Source: Oenanthe sinensis (taxonomy: Eukaryota > Streptophyta > Magnoliopsida > Apiales > Apiaceae). From it: a stretch of DNA of 64,000 nucleotides. Shown here in pieces: positions 13,576 through 26,480 of this stretch. The notes under the pieces were generated by a model. It had not been told where the DNA came from. It made no database searches and saw only the letters and a program-made list of their open reading frames with translations. Both the position numbers and the translations under genes were made by a program. The DNA lies in assembly GCA_028671895.1 (NCBI GenBank), contig CM053795.1, positions 16,575,501 to 16,639,500 of the forward strand, read 5' to 3'. Position 1 is the first letter of the stretch, and each line of letters starts with the position of its first letter.

Positions 13576-16500
13576 TCATATTTTGATTTTCGATTTTTTT
13601 CTTCTAGCAATTACAACAAGTGAAACAAAGACGAAAAGCGAAATGGTGGATATAAAGGCAACTTTCCAGTAAAGAGCACCAAGTGGAGATGTAAACTTGA
13701 TATCCTTCGTGTCCTGCAGTTTATACAAGATTGAAAACTTAGAGGATCATTCATGCACACTATTAATTTAGAGCGACTTTGGAAACAAGGCAACACGAAT
13801 AAAAACATGTATAATTAAGACTATGGCTGGTGATGGCATGGTAAATTGTTTATCACTGAGACCTAAAAGACCTAAAATCAAACAAATACTTCTGATTGAG
13901 ATAACTAGTCAGAGAAGCAACTACAAGTATGAGCATATAAATGTTCAATTGCATTTACCCTTGCAACATTAACAATTCAGTAAATAGGAAAATTAAAAGC
14001 TTGGACCAGCCAAGCATTTCATGTATCATCATACTTTCTAGTTTCTACCATCAACTGTCATCCAAGTTAAGTTTTTTCTTTGACCCATCTGTTAACTCTT
14101 ATCTCCTTATTCTCCAACTCTAAACCTCTCAATATCTGTCTTTAGACTTGCACTCCATTGTCGCTTCTTTAGACTTAACAAAGATTATCTAGTATCTCAT
14201 TGGGCATCCAAAACTAGCTGGTGGCATGTAACTTAGTTCATGACTTGGACCCTGAATAAATTGATGTGGAAGAAATTTATGAGCTCAAAGGATCAACAGG
14301 TAAATTGTTATTTACAGATGTATCACTGTCTAAGCAATTTGACAAAAAGACGTTATTTGAGGTGGGTTTAATTTTTGGCCCATTTAGTTGCTCAAAAATG
14401 AACTCTGGCCACCGAAGTGCAAATAATTGCAAACTTATATGCAATTTACTTCTATTTTATTTATTTTTATTATGTTTCTTTATATTTGTAAATTAAGACC
14501 TATGTAGAGTTTTAAAAAGAGGAAAACTTACGGAACCAGCCAACTTTAGTACCACATGTCTATGTTGCTTTGCGAAAATGTCCTGTGCATACTTGTACAG
14601 TTGCATGTCTAGAATATTAAGTGATGTGATCTCCTGGAGCACATGTTCGGGAACATGCAGACGCGCCTGAAAATTTCCAAAATTTAGGATGCCAACATAT
14701 GTGACTGTGAGGAAGTAATATCTTATCCATTGAACATATTTGTATATAGCACATCACCTGAACATGTATAGCTTCCAATCAGATATGTAAAACACTAAAG
14801 TATTGAAATTCTATCTGATACAGGATTATAACACAATAACAGCCATGTCGACAAACATTAGCACTAACCATACCAAGATCTCTACCTCGGTACCTTCCAG
14901 ATAAAACTTTACAGCATTGTGCCCAACTTTATTATGGCTTAAATCTCACTTTTTATGGACACTATTAACTCAACTCATACACTGTAGATGTTGTTAGATG
15001 TAGATAATACTATTTTTTAGAAAAATAGTATTAACTTATTTTCACTATATTAAAGGTAAAACTGTCGTTTAACATGATCACAGAGATAAATTCATGGATT
15101 CAAATATAATAATAAGTGTGCACTCAAGAACCGTGGCCCCATATAATTTACTATCTTTGTTCCATCATACTTGCTCCTCTTTGAGTATTATAATGATTTT
15201 CATATGCACATTTAGATGACAATTTTAGCAATTGACATAATCGTATTATAGAGAAAATCAAAGAACAATATCGCAAACCCATTTTGATAATGAAAACTAG
15301 AATCAGGGGAATTAACGTCCTTTAGGTAAACTTTTTGTTAAGTTATCTAGGTAAACTTTGTCCACTATAAGCTAGTAAACTGTTCCTCAAAAGGAAAAAT
15401 TCCTTCCAGAGTAATAAAGAACAAGTGCAGAACCAGTGGTTCTCACTAGTTATCGTGCTAAGGTGGTTCTCATTTGAACCAAAGTTATTCATCGAACTCA
15501 TTTTTTGAGATAAAAGTATTATTTTGACGAAATATTCAACAAAAAATTTGAGAAATAGTAATTCTGCATTAAATACCAGTGGTTCTGCAAACTCGATACC
15601 AAAATTATAAATCTTTTGTCAAATTATAAGTTTGATGAATAATTTTGACATCATATATTGCAGAACACAATAAAACAGGTGCAGAACCAGTGGTTCTCAC
15701 AGATTCTCACGCTAAGGTAGTTCTTATAATCTCATTTGAACCAAAGCATTAATATTTAATGTAGTAAAAAATATTTCCGCACTCATTACCCAGGAGAGAT
15801 ATGCTACCCAGGAGAGATATGCAATACACAAATCAAGTTTTTATACCGGTAATCTTGTGACACCCCAAGCTCACATGCCTAATGCGTACCGGATTGAACA
15901 ATACCATACCACATGCGGATCCAAAAGACCTATCAACCTTGGTACACATTGATTGTAGACTTGTGCTTATAAAGGCATCCAAACATGAGCAACTAATTGA
16001 TGTCTAATTTATGCAGGATGTTTTTATAATCTTGTGTTGTGTCAATCTAATTTTACATCCTCATTTTTATAGACAGATGTTATGACCCATATAAATTGTA
16101 CTTGTCACCATCTGATGGAACTGATAGAAATATTACCTCCTTTGTAAAGTTCGCAGGAGCAATTTTATTCAATGACATATTCCGTCTTTGCGCTTGGGAT
16201 TTGCGTAAGCTAGAAACACAGGTCTCATAAGCTTCCATAAGGTTCTCCACAGTCATCTGACATGGTAATACATGACACAGTAGTAAAAAGGGCTCTTGAA
16301 TGGAGTTCTAATATTAGAATGATCATAAATTAGAAAAACACATGAGAATAAAGGGTGGATGTTGGGCTTACATTCTCTTTTGTCACTCCAATTTTTTTAG
16401 CAGAAGAAATTTTCTTCGCCATTTGGTATGAACTACTATTCTGTTACAAAGGCAACACACACAGAAAAAAACATTATACAGATTTCTTAACCACTTTCCG

Positions 16501-19500
16501 ATTGAAAAGAAATGCCATGTAAGATAAGTATCTAAAAAAATCTCAGTAAAGAGCAAAATGTTAACAGTTTTTTACCTGATGAAGCAAAGGGTCGGACTCC
16601 GAATCTGGAAGTGAGCCTATTTGTCATGGATAAAAACGGATTACCATCAGACTAAAGCAAATAATAAGCCTGTCAATTAGAATGATCCTTGAAACCAAGG
16701 ATTATAAATTACAGTTTTTAGATGTCACCCAAGACGTGGTAACTAAAAGTACTTCGTGAGCCTGCTCAATTGTCCACCTCCTAAAAAAGGTAAGAAAAGA
16801 AGAAACAAGTGGGAGAGGCAGGATTCGAACCTACGTAGAAAAACTTCAACAGATTTACAGCCCATTTGGTTACTCGGCTTGGGATCATGTCTTCTTAGGG
16901 CTATTCTGGGGCACGTCGGAACCGCATGAGTTCACCGGGGTGGATCCGGATCCAATTCCGACATACGTTTTGAATTCTTGTCTGACCCAAATTGACCAAG
17001 GGCGGCCACCTTCATATTTCTTTTCTTTTCTGATTTAACCCTTTAAGTTTCTTTAAATTAAATATATTCAAAGGCCGTACACATATAATATTTTAGTAAC
17101 TAGTAAACATGCAATTATTGCACTTTAGACACATCTTTTAACAAATTATTAAGATTGTGGGAGAGCAGGTATGGTAATACGGTTTCCAAGCATAAGTTAA
17201 CCAAAAGTCTCCAGTTTAGATTCATTGGTAGCCAATTATTCATTACAACTTATATGGACACCTTTGATTAATGTGGCCATCATGATCCACTCTTCATACC
17301 TGAATAAGCTTTCAGAATTTCGAGCGAGGGGAATGCTAGCTAACACACATATCATAAGCATACTTTTGGCCCTTCCCATATCACCTAATATCGGTCATCA
17401 CCTACCAAACCTTAAACCTCTCTGCTTGTATGATTTTTTAGGTTATAAGAATAAAATGTCTTTAATGCAACAAAGCGATTTATTCAAATTAATATTTCAG
17501 CTCGCAAACTGTTTGCTAGCTAAATGTACCTGAATCATTGTTAATTGTCTTCTCAGCAGTTGAGTTTAATGCCATCAATTGGGATATCACTTGCGCCCCA
17601 ACCACATTTGCAAACATAGTGGCAGATTCCTTGTGGTTCTCAGTAAGTCCGACAAACAACATGTTGTCCAACCTCTTCTGCAAGATTTGGAAGAATTTAA
17701 CATCATGCAGGCACATGGCATTATAGTGTACTATCACCTAATTGTATAAATTTAACATAGCATCACATTGTTACCTTGGCAACTTCTAGTACATGTTCAC
17801 CAAGACTTTGATATTTCACAACACAATGGCGCACTTTATGTGAACCCTCTAGATTAGAGTTATTCGTCAATCCTGCAACCTTATGACAATATTAGTTAGC
17901 CAAACAATGCAACATATGCTTCTTATACTTCATTTTTTTATTTGTCGCTTTGACTTTTGGCACAAATCTTTAGTTGCTTTGACCGCATAGTAAAAATTAT
18001 TATTTTTAATTAATTTTTTTTGTAAATTAAAATTTTGATTATATATTTTAATTCAAAGAAAGAAAATTTTAAAAATAATAATTTCTACTATGCGGTCAAA
18101 GCACCTAAAGATGAGTGCCAAAAGTCAAAGCGACATATAAAAAAACAGAGGGAGTATATGAGAAATAAGTTTATGTATAAGTAATCAACGAGTGCAATAA
18201 ACCTGTTTAAGCATAATATCCATTTAGTGGCTTCTACTAAAACCTTAAAACTTTGGGAGAGGAGGTCACACAACATCGCTTCAGAGCTCAGGTTTAGCAA
18301 ATGTCTCAATTCTCCTATCCCCAATATTCATAAATTGTGGACACATTTGTTTTTTTCTTGCTCCTAGGTGAGATTTTGCTTTAGTAAAACTGTGCTCCTT
18401 GGTGGGATGGTTGAAATGGTCTAAAAATGCAATGAGAGGGAGTGTTAAAAGTAGGTTTTACTTGTTAGGAGAGTTAGTCATCTAACAGTACTTATACTTA
18501 AGACTTCTATAATTCTCTTTCTAGATTCAAAATTCTGTTAGAAACATACCAGACACAGATAATTGTCTTGTTGAATACTACTAGTTTCTATTAAGAGTCC
18601 AAATTGTAATCAAAAGACAGTGAATGCAATACTATACTTCTACGTAGACCTTTATAGAATCTATATATAAGAAATTAAAATAATTGTTATTCTGCTGTCC
18701 TCTGACACAATGTAGCACAACATATCAAGATACAATAACCACGAAAGTTGACCAGATTCTTGGCTGATGAATGAAATGGATCGTATGAACGACTTATTTC
18801 ATTCTTGTAAGAGATCCATTACATGTTTGTGCCTCTACTCACATTATTATGACATTTTTGCTATCACCATGAATGATGCGAAATAACCATGAAGGACCTA
18901 ATGGGTGGCCTCACCAATGTTCTTATTATTCGATAGTTACATTAAACCATATAGCAAATTGAGTCAGAAACTAAAACTTATTGAGACGACCTGCCTTTAA
19001 ATACAGGCATATGCAAATGACAAGAATATTAAAAGAGAAAGTTTGGGAAAAAGTATATCTCCCATTGTTGGAGAGTCCTCATTATATATCAATATTACAA
19101 GCCTAAATCTTTCCTGAAATACAGCTAATGTACAGATTTTCAGCCTTTACAACAGTTGTAATACTCTAATTATGGAATGTAAACAGTTACATGGACAATA
19201 GTAGCAAATCTGTTACGACAGCTAATATACTGTATTAACAGCTAATATATCTACATCTAATTAGGGACAGCAGATTCTGACAGCAATAATACCTGAAATG
19301 TAGCTCCATTATGAATAATGTCCAGAGCAATTGGATTCTGAATGTATTCAAGCAATGGCATTACCATGTCCTTCATATCGTATGACTGGTTACTTAAAGT
19401 ATAAGCAGGGTCCTTGAGGTTTCTTGCATCTCGCTGTCATAAAATATTAACATTAGGCGTATAATATCAAAAAACAGTACCAAAAATGTAAAATACCAAC

Positions 19501-22500
19501 ACGCACCGATGTAGTGCTATATAAATACAAGTTAAGCAAGTGGCACATAATATTAAGCCGTTTATTATAATGGAACACACAACATTACAATTAATAGTAA
19601 TTAACTAGTGATGAAACTTCTTTATGCATTCAGATTTTTAATGGTCGGTGATTGTTTCCCATAAACTTCTAGATCAAGAAGAGTTACTAACAAAAATTTG
19701 ATTCAAAAAATATGCAAGAAAATACATTTGAAAATGTAAATGATTATTAACACTAATGCGAGTCTAATTTTTCCCCATCCGACGCAAGGTCATAAATAAC
19801 CAAAATTTGACCTGCCATTTCGGTGCAATTAGAAGCAACTAACATAGCAAGTTTTTACATTCACCAATTATATCAGATTCTTAACTGACATTGAATTGCA
19901 TGAGAAAATGTAATGGTGCACTAGAAAGGAACAAGATGGCCAAACAAGATATGTTTTAGTATCAAATTCACATCGATTGGATGTCACTCTCCCCACTGAG
20001 CTCAGAGTGATACCTAGCCAACTAAAAAACGTACGCTGAAAATGTGCCAAATGTTTGATTGTAATTCTGAAACAGATTTACTAGGGGGTGGGGGTGGGGA
20101 GAGAGCGGGGGGGGGGGGGGGGGGGGGGGGTACATCCAAGGAAGGATAGCTAAGTCTGTGATAAAATTTTTTTGTACTTTTAAAATGATATTTTAGATCA
20201 AGTGGGATTATGAATAACTACATTCTTAAATTTAGAGCTCAGAAGGTCGAAATCTGAAAATTCACTGCAAAATCATGATTCATAAATCACAACTTTGTCA
20301 GCACAGCAGAAATCTTTGTGCCGACAAGGATCTTTATTTTGACCTAGATTGAATTACTTCTTATCACAGTCTAGATTAGATATTATTGAACTGATTCTTC
20401 CTTTTATGATAAAAAAATTCTACCTAAAGATTACCAGGGTACATCAAGCACAAGACCATATCATAAATTTACATCGGCTGCTTGATTGACTAGAAGAGGA
20501 TTTGACTCCAAATTTCAGACTTAAAATAATTTTATTCACTATATCAATGTACTGAAAGCTTATGAATCTACCTCGCCATTTTTCAAAAATTTGGGCCTTC
20601 AACCGTTTATGCTTATCCTCTAACCATAGTTGGTAAAATCCTATAAGATCACATGATGTATATATAGACATTGTTCGTCAGCTAACTCCAGTAGGACAAC
20701 TGAAAACTTTTCCCTTTCCTATTTACTTGTCCTCGTTAATAATATTTGGGCTCATATGAAAAGGACAATACACTCACCCAAATAATATTAAGCCTGGAAT
20801 GTCTTGCGGTTTGATGACATTGGAACTCATATGGAAAGGAAAATACCTTTACCAAACCCAAAATGTTTTGCTGTATATCTCTCTTAATCTCAAGAATATT
20901 GAAGGAGTCAACCAAAAGACTTAAATTAACAGGGCTGCTTGTTTGAAATATTGCAAGGAAGATTTGTTTATCAGATGATACTATTAAAGCATATAAAGTA
21001 TCTGTCACAGGTTAACCAAAAACACACTTCATATAGAAGAAATTCAAAAAAAGGGTAACAACTTCTACACATATATACCCGAGCAAATAGATCCTCCCTC
21101 ATCCAAGGCACCAAATACTTCCACGGCCATATATCCAGAGTGCTAACTCCAGCTTTCTTAGCGCGTATGCGAGAAGACATTCTTGTGGCAGATGTTAAGT
21201 TAGGATGAATCAAAAACCTAGCTGCTACCTCTACTGAAAATTCGTAAGTGCTAAATATACGGTCAAGTGGGTTCCTCAGTATGGTCATTGCTGAAGTCTT
21301 ATCTTTTGGAAGTTTGGACATGATGCTATAATCATCGTGAGTAGACAACAACCTGCAATCTATTTTCCTGCAATAAGAAAATAAATAAGCCTAGTATTGA
21401 GAGAATACAATAGTAAAAACTTTACAGAGTCAAGAACTTATAGAATATCAAAACCATAGACTCTATAGTTAGAACAATAATCAAGCTGACACCGAATGAA
21501 ATCTTTTGTTCATTTCAAAAGTTTAATTAAAGATTACTTCTCTATACATGCAAATAATTTTAGATTAGAATGGCGTCATCCACTTCTCATATAGTCATAT
21601 AAGAATAACACTAATCTTAATAAATTTGGTTTAGAGCTAACTAGTTGAGCAGAACAGTGTTTGGAACTCAAATATAAAAACAATCCAGTAAATTTATATC
21701 TACAAGAGCATCTTATCCAAAACCCCTTGCAAGGAGTAACCAACAGACACAATAAAATAGTGGTAAAAAAGAGAGTCTGGCATTTTAACTCCGTCAGTTG
21801 ATTATGGACAACATTGAACAAAGATTGCACATTTCCAGGCATTTTCAGTGTTCCCTTCTTCCGATACCAAGTAAATGATTCTCCAGAGATCAATTATAAA
21901 TTAAGCATAAACACAAGGCTATTCAAGAAGGACAAAACAGTAAATTCAAAGTATCCACGCTATTGGCAAGCATTAACAAGAAGGCAATGAATCTCATTAC
22001 TATAATCCTTCTATCTAATGTGGAGAGAAAACATATGATAGGGATGAAAATTTATTCAATCCTGCTGTGACGATACTGGAGGATATGTATGGATTTAAGA
22101 GTAGTATTTAAAAAGGTGAAGTACCAACATGTCATATAAGCATATGAAAAGCACCAACCGACATTTATAATTTGGTTCTACCCCTTTCAACTGGACCTTC
22201 CAGCATCTGGACTTGATCACAGAAAGTAGAAAGAAGAGGATAACACAAATTTTAACCTCTTATTGTATAATATCAAAGAAAGGATACCTCGTATAAAATG
22301 CGAATCATGAAATCAAAACAAAAAATTCTGTTTCCCCTACTCCTGCATCTGAGATTTCATAAGTGGTGGCAAGTAATGGGTAACGGGTTGATCAATACAA
22401 TGAAAACGGTCAAGGTTCAATGTATTCACATCAATACCTCAAGTTTTAAGTGTCACTATTGAAACTTCAAGGTCTTTGCTGTAAAAGTTAGCCTATCTTG

Positions 22501-24024
22501 AGTGCTTGAAAGTCGAAAAAATGGATGATGGAAGAAAGTCCATACTAACATTATGCAGTTAAGATTTGATCCCCTTTCCTTGTTCAAATATGCAGATTTA
22601 GACTAGAAGTAGTGAATTACTATTTTAGTATGTCTAACATTGTGGAAGAAAGAAAATTATGATCCCCAATTTTTACTTTCAATCTAATTCTTTATTAGTT
22701 TATTTCTTCTATTATTGTTAAGATAATGACTGGAGTAGAGAGTACTAATAAGATAGTATGCCGGGACTATGAGTACAAGAATTAGTTGTAATTTTCCATT
22801 ATGTTGAATATTGAAAATGGAACTTGTTACACCACTCTCTCTCTCTAGTTTCTTCTCCCTCAAGCTATCTTATCTCTCTCTTTTCTGGTTCTCTCTCTCA
22901 ATTCTATCTCTCTTCTTCTTCTATTTCTCTGCATCTAGCTCTATTTCTCCAGTTTCTATCTGTTACTTGCTTTTTTACTGCCATTTCAGTTCATATAAAA
23001 TATAAAAACACCAAAAACAATAGTTCAAACAGCACAGGAACTAGTAATTCCTGACAACTTTTAGTATCCACTTCTTTTTTTGTTAAATTATTTTTTTTAA
23101 TGACTTGGGACCAAGTTGCACAGTGAAGAGGCTAAGGGTCTACTACATTTCCATAATGGATATCCTGACCTAAAAGTTTTTTTAAGACCTACAGTATTTT
23201 TGGCTCACAAACAAGCAAGGGACTCATAGCTGACTGCCAATATCATTAAAAAAATGCATGATAAAATATCTATAATAACAATAAACAGGAGAAAATATGT
23301 CACCTGGGATTGAATCGCAACTTGTCATAAGAACGAGGGCACTCAAGAGAGCTAGAGTACATCTTTTTCAAGAAACTGTAGATATTATATATAAGTGTAA
23401 ACAATGAGTTATTCTCTCTTCAAGGGCTTTGTTTGAATTTGTACTTATAAATAGGGATACAAAATTTCACATGGAAGGAAAAAACATACCACTGAAAATA
23501 CGTCCTCCCTCCTGTTCTTGGAACATGAAGGAAGAATAACAAGTCCCGGAGTATCTTCTTATCTTCAATAAACTCTAAATCTAGAGAAGCAGATGCCCAC
23601 TGCTTGACTGTAGTTTCACAATGCTCAAAATCGTTTTCGATAGAAGATGCTTTATTTATGGTACAAGCTGCGAAAAGACAGTATATGTCCCATAAGCAGA
23701 GATTTCATTTGAAATTATAATAGCTTCAATAAACACGTTAGCATTTCCTAGATACCGAACAATATAATAACAAGGAACAAAGTAGTACAGAAAAATGTCA
23801 CTATATATCAGTGGCAAGCACGATGCAACATGAATCTCTGCAATATCTAAAACAAAGCATCATAAAGGGATACAATACCAAGCAAAAAAAAAATTCAATC
23901 AACACATTTAGTGAAAAACTTCATAGCATACATATCAAACAAAGTTGTACTTCAAACCTTAAAGGAATTTGTACATACCAACCCCAATTAACAGAAGCAA
24001 AGCCAACTTAAGAGAATGATCCAT
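13576..24024 (-). CDS. TPST: Plant tyrosylprotein sulfotransferase
   Basis: Twelve exons joined by hand, all in phase: 24024-23979, 23667-23490, 23375-23304, 21367-21079, 19433-19293, 17879-17775, 17677-17530, 16616-16576, 16440-16372, 16256-16137, 14666-14532, 13713-13576; 493 residues, close to the roughly 500 of Arabidopsis TPST. Exon 1 encodes a signal peptide (MDHSLKLALLLLIGV). HVPRTGGRTYF (residues 63-73) is the likely 5'-phosphosulfate (PAPS) binding motif. LLSTHDDYSIMSKLP and WPWKYLVPWMREDLFAR are plant TPST hallmarks. A C-terminal membrane segment (about 462-484) is followed by the basic tail RRKKSKIKI, giving a type I Golgi topology. The enzyme transfers sulfate from PAPS to Tyr of secreted peptides such as PSK, PSY and RGF. 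Noncoding 5' exons may end at donors 24857 and 25054. The 41-bp exon at 16576 is unusually small. Confidence 0.93.
15425..15700. repeat. Repeated AGAACCAGTGGTTCT palindrome in a TPST intron
   Basis: A 22-bp block containing the palindrome AGAACCAGTGGTTCT occurs at 15425-15446 and again at 15679-15700; a related ACCAGTGGTTCTGC lies between them at 15575-15588. Both outer copies are followed by a GCTAAGGT(A/G)GTTCT segment and CTCATTTGAACC. This looks like nested or duplicated termini of a small non-autonomous DNA element. No protein is encoded and the family is unknown. Confidence 0.55.
16810..16860 (-). pseudogene. Mitochondrial trnY(GUA)-like fragment (probable NUMT)
   Basis: On the minus strand this reads from the anticodon arm (CTGTAAATCTG, anticodon GTA) through the variable loop and T arm (GTAGGTTCGAATCCTGC) to the acceptor 3' strand CTCTCCCA. 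As remembered, this is the 3' two-thirds of plant mitochondrial tRNA-Tyr. The 5' acceptor strand and D arm are not recognisable, so it is not a functional gene. It sits in a TPST intron. A tRNA-derived SINE is the alternative. Confidence 0.6.
17926..18157. mobile_element. Stowaway-like MITE in a TPST intron
   Basis: A 232-bp element including TA target duplications. The left end (TACTTCATTTTTTTATTTGTCGC) and right end (CGACATATAAAAAAACAGAGGGAGTA) are inverted, and the arms continue through CTTTGACTTTTGGCA and GACCGCATAGTA for about 80 bp, so the element folds into a long hairpin. The GGGAGTA end matches Tc1/mariner-derived Stowaway MITEs. It lies in intron 17880-19292. Confidence 0.8.
20107..20130. 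repeat. 24-base G homopolymer in a TPST intron
   Basis: An uninterrupted run of 24 G preceded by further G clusters (GGGGGTGGGGGTGGGGA at about 20083-20100). Strong potential for a G-quadruplex on the plus strand. On the TPST sense strand it is a C run in the intron between the exons at 21079 and 19433. The length may be a sequencing or assembly approximation. Confidence 0.85.
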
Positions 24025-25004
24025 CCACTGGATTCCAACTCTCAAATTTGAGCAAATCTACATGGCCAGGGATAATACAGTCGAAGTATTCATCTGCGTC
24101 TTCAGAATCAAGTTTAATAAATAAAATTGCAAAACTAACATAGTAACATATCTCTAATAGTAATAATAGAATAGATGTATAAGATTAAAGCTATAGTAGT
24201 GGACAATAATGCTTAATAGTGAAATGGGGATATAAGTAGTGTTCCTACATTCCAATTTCCACGCCACTATTTGTGAGCATATATTGCACTAATTACAGAG
24301 TCATGTAGCTTTTTATTGACACGACTACCCATTTACTTTCAGAGGTGGCTGAGATTCTGGGTCAAGAAAACAATCTAAGGATAACATAGTAACATTGTTG
24401 CCTATCCACATTAATGGGCTAAAACAAAGGTAAGAAGAAGCTTTTCTCAGTTATACGGAAATCGAGTATTAGAAATAGTGAAAGGAAATGACAAAGGTCG
24501 GATGGATGACAAATAAAATTGCAATCGCCTTTTGACAGAGCCTATATTCGTAAGTTGAACATCGATCTTCACAAAAAATACGTCTACCAAAAACAAAAAA
24601 CGCTAATTAAGTGCCAAAAACAAATATAGCAAATGCGGTCTTGGCCAAAAACAGAATGTGCATCGAGATCTTTAAGAAAGTAAAGTGAAAAGACTAAAGA
24701 TTAATATCATCTGCCCAATACCAACTCACATCACTGATGCACCAGCAAGACACCCTTTTGACACTTTCTTAATTTTCACAATAAAATCAAATAAAGACAC
24801 TACTATTATGCAACACATTCAAACTGTGATATAATTAATTCTCAAAATCACAATTACCTTGAAAATAGAAATGAGCACAGGCTTCTGTAATAACCAAGTT
24901 GAGATAGTAAAAGATTCAGAAACTGAGCAATTACATAAACAGGAGAAAAGGGTAACTTTAAATTCGCAAGAAAATGAATATATGAGGTGTGTGTGTATGC
25001 GAAT

Positions 25005-25007
<3 letters not shown>

Positions 25008-25038
<31 letters not shown>
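25008..25038. repeat. (CA)n microsatellite near the TPST 5' end
   Basis: About 15 CA units, just downstream (in TPST orientation) of a putative 5' UTR splice donor near 25053, so probably in the first 5' UTR intron. Confidence 0.85.
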
Positions 25039-25040
<2 letters not shown>

Positions 25041-25130
25041 GTGATAAAAGTTACCTGGAAGGGGGAGAGAAGCAGATTGGGGATTGGAATTAAACAGGTG
25101 GAAACCCAAGTTAAGAGACTGACTTGTGAT

Positions 25131-26480
25131 TAATCCTGTATTAGAGTTTGGATAGCTTAAGCTGCTTTAAACTTCGGTTTACTTCATTTTTTTTATTATT
25201 TTAACCAAGTGAAAGAATATTTTTTTTTTCTACTTTACCCTCTAATATATATACACATGCATTTTTTAATTTACCTTTTTATATATATTTATACTTTATA
25301 TTATATTTAAGTAATATAAATTTTATTTGATCAAAATTTATTCTGTATAAAATTAATTCAAATACCTCTTATTTTAAATAAAAAATATCATTTTAACTAA
25401 AAAAAATATATTTTAAATTATAAATAACTTTCTTTTAACTTTAACCCACTCTAAAAATATTATTAGTGTATCATTATCACAAAAGTAAGTACATTAAGTA
25501 TTGATGACAAGCTCTTCATTTTTTAAAATTGGTGATCAATTCGATGTTAAAAAAAATGTACATCGAAAATATAATTATTTGGTGTTTTATTCTTTTATTA
25601 GTTAGAAACTTGAAACAAAAAATATAAAAGTAAACAGAAAATTAAATAAAAACAATTTCTTCATTGTTGATCAATTTGACGTTATCGAGTCAAAATATAG
25701 TTATTTGATATTTTTCTATTAGTTAGAAATTTAAAACATAAAAAAACATAAAAGAAAGCACATAAAATATATAAATAGATATTATTTAATTTCAAAATAC
25801 TTGTCCATTTATTTTTTTCAATTATTTTAAATTATATAAAAATAATAATTTTATAAGCTATATTATAATCGAGTAATCGGGAATTAATTAGAGTAATAAT
25901 GTGATTTATTATATTATTATAATAAAATTTAATATATTTATCTAATTTATTATAAAACATATTATTTATAAATATTAACCCAACTTTAAAACACCGAAAT
26001 TGCAGATGTATCAGAGATTTTTCAAAAATTGAGAAATTTTTAAAACACCGAAATTGCATAATAATAATAATAATTACATAGTGGTGCAGACATCGATGTC
26101 CATAGACCATAAATCATTTGATTAAGGGACTTTATTCAAGATTTTACTCGTCAGTCACTACGCAGTTTGATCCTTGTTAGCACAGAAAAAATGTGTATTT
26201 ATAACGAATTATATGTGAAAATGCATACACGTAAATGTAAATATCTTGTGTTGACTGCATTGAAACAAGAATGAAACAATAGTCAAGAATCCCAAGTCCA
26301 TCTTGTATTACAAACGAAAGGAATCAAGTTGAGGAGCATCCATGCAGTACTCACCTTTGTGGTCTGCAACTCTTTCCTCCACCCTCTCAGTAGAGCATCC
26401 ATAAATTTATGCTAATCAGATGATATACCATGAACCAATTTTTGGAAAAATAAACATAAAGAATGGTAGTTACTAAAAAA
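25131..26480. other. AT-rich spacer upstream of TPST
   Basis: Holds the presumed TPST promoter and the 3' flank of the glycosyltransferase gene. A short direct repeat (TTTTAAAACACCGAAATTGCA) occurs at about 25985 and 26039. No coding region is supported. Confidence 0.55.

Noticed and set aside
24854..25109. ORFs reading VCVCVCV
   Set aside because: Translation of the CA microsatellite in the TPST 5' region.
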